Part shown: positions 12,680 through 15,391 of the stretch, piece after piece | Layout of the letters: every line of letters begins with the position of its first letter | Numbering within the stretch: position 1 is the first letter of the stretch | Assembly (NCBI GenBank): GCA_029098205.1 | Contig: JAQXNW010000078.1 | Location: 1-15,391, forward strand | DNA from: Eubacteriales bacterium | Lineage (GTDB): Bacteria; Bacillota; Clostridia; Peptostreptococcales; Anaerovoracaceae | Direction: 5' to 3' | Length of the DNA stretch: 15,391 nt | The notes under the pieces: generated by a model | Seen by the model: only the letters and a program-made list of their open reading frames with translations | Databases searched by the model: none | What the model was told of the DNA's origin: nothing | Program-made: the position numbers and the translations under genes

Positions 12680-13732
12680 ATGGCAAAGATCACACTGGAA
12701 AATATTAATAAGGTGTATGTGTCGAAAGAGAATCAGGTCGTTGCACTGAAGGATATAAACGTCTCCGTTGAAAACGGGGAAATCCTTGGAATCGTCGGTT
12801 TTTCCGGAGCCGGAAAGTCGACGCTGGTGCGAATGATCAATCTTCTTGAGAGACCGACATCCGGAAAAGTTTTTCTGGAAGAAACGGAGCTTACGGCTTT
12901 GCCGCAGAAAGAGCTCCGGAAGGAGCGGCGCCGGATCGGGATGATTTTCCAGCAGTTCCAGCTGTTTGCTTCCCGGACGGTTTTTCAAAACGTTGCTTTT
13001 CCACTTAAATACACGGGGCTTTCCAAAGAAGAGATCGCGGAAAAGGTCCGGTCTCTCCTTCGGCTGGTGGACTTAGGTGAGAAGGAAGGCGCGTATCCTT
13101 CGGAACTTTCCGGAGGGCAGAAACAGAGAGTCGCGATTGCGCGGGCGCTTGCGACAGATCCGGAGGTGCTCCTCAGCGATGTAGCGACCAGCGCGCTGGA
13201 CCCGCAGGCTACCAAGTCCATTCTGGAGCTTCTGAAGAAGCTGAACCGGGAGCTTGGAATTACGATCGTCATGATCACGCATGAGATGGACGTTGTGAAA
13301 GACATCTGTCAGCGGGTGATCGTCATGGAACATGGTCAGATCGTGGAAGAGGGCGGCGCGTATGAAATATTCAGTGCTCCGAAGAAACAGATCACGAAAG
13401 ACTTTGTCAATACCACGATGAACATGACGAAGATCGGCGAAATGATCGATCGGAACGATCCGCTTGTGGAAATTGAAGATTCCGAGTGCGTCGTCCGGTT
13501 CACATATCCTAAGAACAGCGGGGATGAGCCCCTTGTATCGAAGGTGTCCAGAGAGTTCGGCGTGGATATTAATATTTTCTTCGGAAACATTGACTATATT
13601 TCCGGGCGCCCGATCGGCGGCCTAGTTTCCGTAATACACGGCGATCCGGAAAAAGTCAAGGAAGCGATCCGTTACTTCCGGGAGCAGGGTGTGAAAGTGG
13701 AGGTGCTGAAAAGTGGAAGACTTTTTAACTAA
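12680..13732 (+). CDS. metN: Methionine ABC transporter ATP-binding protein with NIL domain
   Basis: A 350-aa ATPase of the Met importer, peripheral on the inner face of the membrane. Walker A GFSGAGKST (40-48), Q-loop FQQF (about 90-93), signature LSGGQ (143-147), D-loop SALD and His201 are all present. The C-terminal NIL/ACT-like domain (about 268-345), which binds Met for trans-inhibition in the family, is complete. Odd: the Walker B segment reads LLSDVATSALD, so the catalytic Glu after Asp167 is Val168 (GTA at 13181-13183). Without that Glu, ATP hydrolysis is normally nearly lost. ATG 12680 is chosen over 12659 because it alone has a purine-rich site (AGGGGG, 11 nt away) and fits the family's N-terminus. 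It overlaps metI by 20 bp. Confidence 0.95.
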   Translation: MAKITLENINKVYVSKENQVVALKDINVSVENGEILGIVGFSGAGKSTLVRMINLLERPTSGKVFLEETELTALPQKELRKERRRIGMIFQQFQLFASRTVFQNVAFPLKYTGLSKEEIAEKVRSLLRLVDLGEKEGAYPSELSGGQKQRVAIARALATDPEVLLSDVATSALDPQATKSILELLKKLNRELGITIVMITHEMDVVKDICQRVIVMEHGQIVEEGGAYEIFSAPKKQITKDFVNTTMNMTKIGEMIDRNDPLVEIEDSECVVRFTYPKNSGDEPLVSKVSREFGVDINIFFGNIDYISGRPIGGLVSVIHGDPEKVKEAIRYFREQGVKVEVLKSGRLFN

Positions 13733-14393
13733 GATAATGCCGAATGTCATGGCACAGAGCGACGTATTTCTTCAAGCGATCTGGGATACGCTGGTTATGA
13801 CGGCATGGTCCTTTGCCTTCATATTCTTTCTTGGCATCATCCTCGGCATCATGCTGGTTGTAACGAAACCGGGCGGCATCGCGCCGAACCGGCCGCTTTA
13901 CGAAATCGTGGACAAAGTGATCAACCTGTTCCGTTCGATTCCGTTTGTCATTCTTCTTGCTGGTCTGATGCCGCTGTCCCGCCTCATAATGGGAACGGCC
14001 ATCGGAATGCCGGGTGCGATTGTGCCGCTGGTGATCGGATGCACTCCGTTTTATTCCAGACAGATCGAGTCGGCGCTTGTCTCCGTAGACAAAGGAAACA
14101 TTGAAGCGGCTCAGTCCATGGGATGCAGCAATATCGGAATTATTTTCCGGGTTTACCTTAAGGAAAGCATCTCTGCGATTGCGCGCGGAACGACGATTAC
14201 GATCATCAGTCTTTTCGGACTGGTCGCGATGGCAGGTGCAGTCGGAGCCGGAGGCCTTGGAGACTTTGCCATCCGGTTCGGCCATGACCGGGGTCAGACA
14301 GACGTTACGATGGCGACCATCGTTGTGATGGTGATCATTGTTTCGATCGTACAGCTGATCGGAAACCGCATCGCGAAAAAGAACGAACACTGA
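13713..14393 (+). CDS. metI: Methionine ABC transporter permease
   Basis: A 226-aa inner-membrane permease with about five membrane segments. GTG 13713 lies behind GGAGGT inside the end of metN, so translation is coupled; an ATG at 13737 is less well placed. The family landmarks are present: LFRSIPFVILL near residue 73 and the EAA loop (EAAQSMGCSNIGIIFRVYLKES, about 132-153) that docks on MetN. In the loop, the usual final Leu-Pro is Leu-Lys, a small departure. The length is normal. Confidence 0.94.
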   Translation: MEDFLTKIMPNVMAQSDVFLQAIWDTLVMTAWSFAFIFFLGIILGIMLVVTKPGGIAPNRPLYEIVDKVINLFRSIPFVILLAGLMPLSRLIMGTAIGMPGAIVPLVIGCTPFYSRQIESALVSVDKGNIEAAQSMGCSNIGIIFRVYLKESISAIARGTTITIISLFGLVAMAGAVGAGGLGDFAIRFGHDRGQTDVTMATIVVMVIIVSIVQLIGNRIAKKNEH

Positions 14394-14400
14394 TTCGCGC

Positions 14401-14449
14401 AGATTGATTCATATAGTTCATATAGATTGATTCATACAGAGTGTATAAT
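14401..14449 (+). promoter_or_regulatory. metI-metQ gap: short direct repeats and a -10 box
   Basis: AGATTGATTCATA occurs at 14401-14413 and again at 14424-14436. TTCATATAG is repeated in tandem at 14408-14416 and 14417-14425. A consensus TATAAT follows at 14444-14449, with no good -35 at the right distance. This may be a second, regulated promoter giving extra metQ message. Downstream, ATTCGA/TCGAAT (about 14450-14465) and AAATTTC/GAAATTT (about 14476-14496) can form small hairpins. Confidence 0.4.
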
Positions 14450-14521
14450 TCGATGTTTCGAATGAAAATACATTAAATTTCAAAGGAAGAAATTTCAGGG
14501 AAAGTGGTTTAGGAGGAAACA

Positions 14522-15391
14522 ATGAAAAGTATTTGGAAAAAATTAGGGGCCGTTCTTCTGGTCGGCATTCTGGCTTTGACAGCCACCGCGTGCGGAAGCA
14601 GTTCGAAATCCGACAGCTCTTCTTCGAAAAGCAGTTCGAAGTCTGAGGGCACGCTGAACAATTACAGCAAGGACAAGCCGGTTACGGTGAAGGTGGGGCT
14701 TACCGCGGCGATTTATAAGGAGATCTGGGATCCGATCGCGAAGGATCTTAAGAAAGAGGGAATCAATATCGAGCAGGTGCAGTTCTCCGATTATGTAACA
14801 CCGGATGAAGCACTGGAAAATGGCGAAGTGACCATCACATCCCACCAGCATCACGCGTTTCTCAAGAGCACTGTCAAGGACAAAGGCTGGAACGATCTTG
14901 TATCCGCGGGAGATACCTTTATTATCGCGATGAACCTTTATTCGAAAAAATATAAGGATGTCAAAGACATTCCGGACAAGGCGACCATTGCGATTCCGAA
15001 CGATGCTTCGAACGAAGGAAGAGCGCTGAAGCTTCTGGCGGACGCGGGTCTGATCAAGTTGAACGACGATGAAAATCCGAATCTCAGCAGCATTACGGAA
15101 AATCCGAAGAACCTCGAGTTCAAGGAACTGAACGCGGCGGATGTTGCGCCGGCTCTTCCGGATGTAGACGCGGCGGTGATCAACGGAAACTACGCGCTGG
15201 ACGCGGATATTAATCCGGACAGCTGCATCTATAAAGAAACGAAGTACAGCGATGACAGCTATTTCTGCCTGATCGCGGTAAAAGAGAAAAACAAGGATAC
15301 GAAGGCAGTCAAGAGAATCGTAGAGCGGTTCCAGTCCGATGCGACAAAGAAAGTATTCAAGGATAAATTCAACGGATATTTCGTACCTGCA
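14522..15391 (+). CDS. metQ: Methionine-binding lipoprotein (NlpA/MetQ family), 3' end missing
   Basis: ATG 14522 behind a perfect AGGAGG (spacing 6 nt); 290 codons are visible and the frame runs off the window. Residues 1-23 form a lipoprotein signal with a basic start and a lipobox ending TATA before Cys24. A Ser/Lys-rich linker follows (about 25-45), then the NlpA fold: PVTVKVGLTA, FSDYVTPDEALENGEV, then SHQHHAFLKS, a ligand-region motif, and IAIPNDASNEGRALKLL. It should be anchored outside the membrane and deliver Met to MetI/MetN after lipidation by Lgt. The 128-bp gap after metI carries repeats and a -10 box. Substrate is by family and operon; related proteins bind other amino acids. 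Confidence 0.93.
   Translation, partial: MKSIWKKLGAVLLVGILALTATACGSSSKSDSSSSKSSSKSEGTLNNYSKDKPVTVKVGLTAAIYKEIWDPIAKDLKKEGINIEQVQFSDYVTPDEALENGEVTITSHQHHAFLKSTVKDKGWNDLVSAGDTFIIAMNLYSKKYKDVKDIPDKATIAIPNDASNEGRALKLLADAGLIKLNDDENPNLSSITENPKNLEFKELNAADVAPALPDVDAAVINGNYALDADINPDSCIYKETKYSDDSYFCLIAVKEKNKDTKAVKRIVERFQSDATKKVFKDKFNGYFVPA

Noticed and set aside
1..15391. tRNA, rRNA, CRISPR array, insertion sequence or transposase
   Set aside because: I saw no repeat-spacer pattern, transposase, integrase or RNA gene signature in the window.

Overview
The window is about 15.4 kb of a low-to-mid-GC Gram-positive chromosome. It is most likely a member of the Clostridia, in the Lachnospiraceae or a near relative. 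The grounds are strong AGGAGG-type ribosome binding sites, frequent GTG and TTG starts, a Bacillus/Clostridium-type LexA box, a Firmicute-style compact Tad locus without an outer-membrane secretin, and a lipobox on the MetQ-like protein. The species call is inference; I recognised no taxon-specific marker.

Layout from left to right. (1) 1-1556: the 3' part of a beta-CASP metallo-beta-lactamase RNA-processing nuclease and its terminator. (2) 1638-4705: a PucR-type regulator on the minus strand, divergent from a methionine gamma-lyase-like PLP enzyme. A large AT-rich inverted repeat in the shared promoter region looks like an operator. (3) 4858-10909: a tightly packed nine-gene plus-strand operon for a small Tad (type IVb pilus-like) machine. 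Its order is an unrecognised 147-aa protein, a CpaB-like SAF protein, TadZ/CpaE, the TadA/CpaF ATPase, TadB, a short TadC, two tiny one-helix proteins (54 and 50 aa) and two TadE/F-like one-helix proteins. (4) 10950-11280: an 87-aa protein on the minus strand behind a good promoter whose start region carries a perfect LexA (SOS) box. (5) 11398-12156: lgt, prolipoprotein diacylglyceryl transferase. (6) 12195-15391: a methionine ABC transporter operon, metN-metI-metQ, with metQ cut by the window end. It is preceded by a 5' leader of about 450 nt.

The most interesting element is that leader. It has a TTGACA promoter, a 42-aa peptide with a run of Met and Cys codons, and an intrinsic terminator before metN, with an upstream segment able to pair with the terminator's 3' arm. 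No SAM-I riboswitch signature (such as GGCAACC) is visible. I infer ribosome-mediated attenuation sensing Met (and/or Cys) charging in front of a Met importer.

Two ATPases lack usual catalytic residues. TadZ has no P-loop lysine, which is known for that family. MetN has Val in place of the Walker B glutamate, which is not normal. The sulfur amino acid theme (a Met-degrading enzyme, a Met importer and a Met/Cys leader) recurs on both sides of the Tad locus. Lgt lipidates proteins such as MetQ, but no direct link between the blocks is shown by the sequence.
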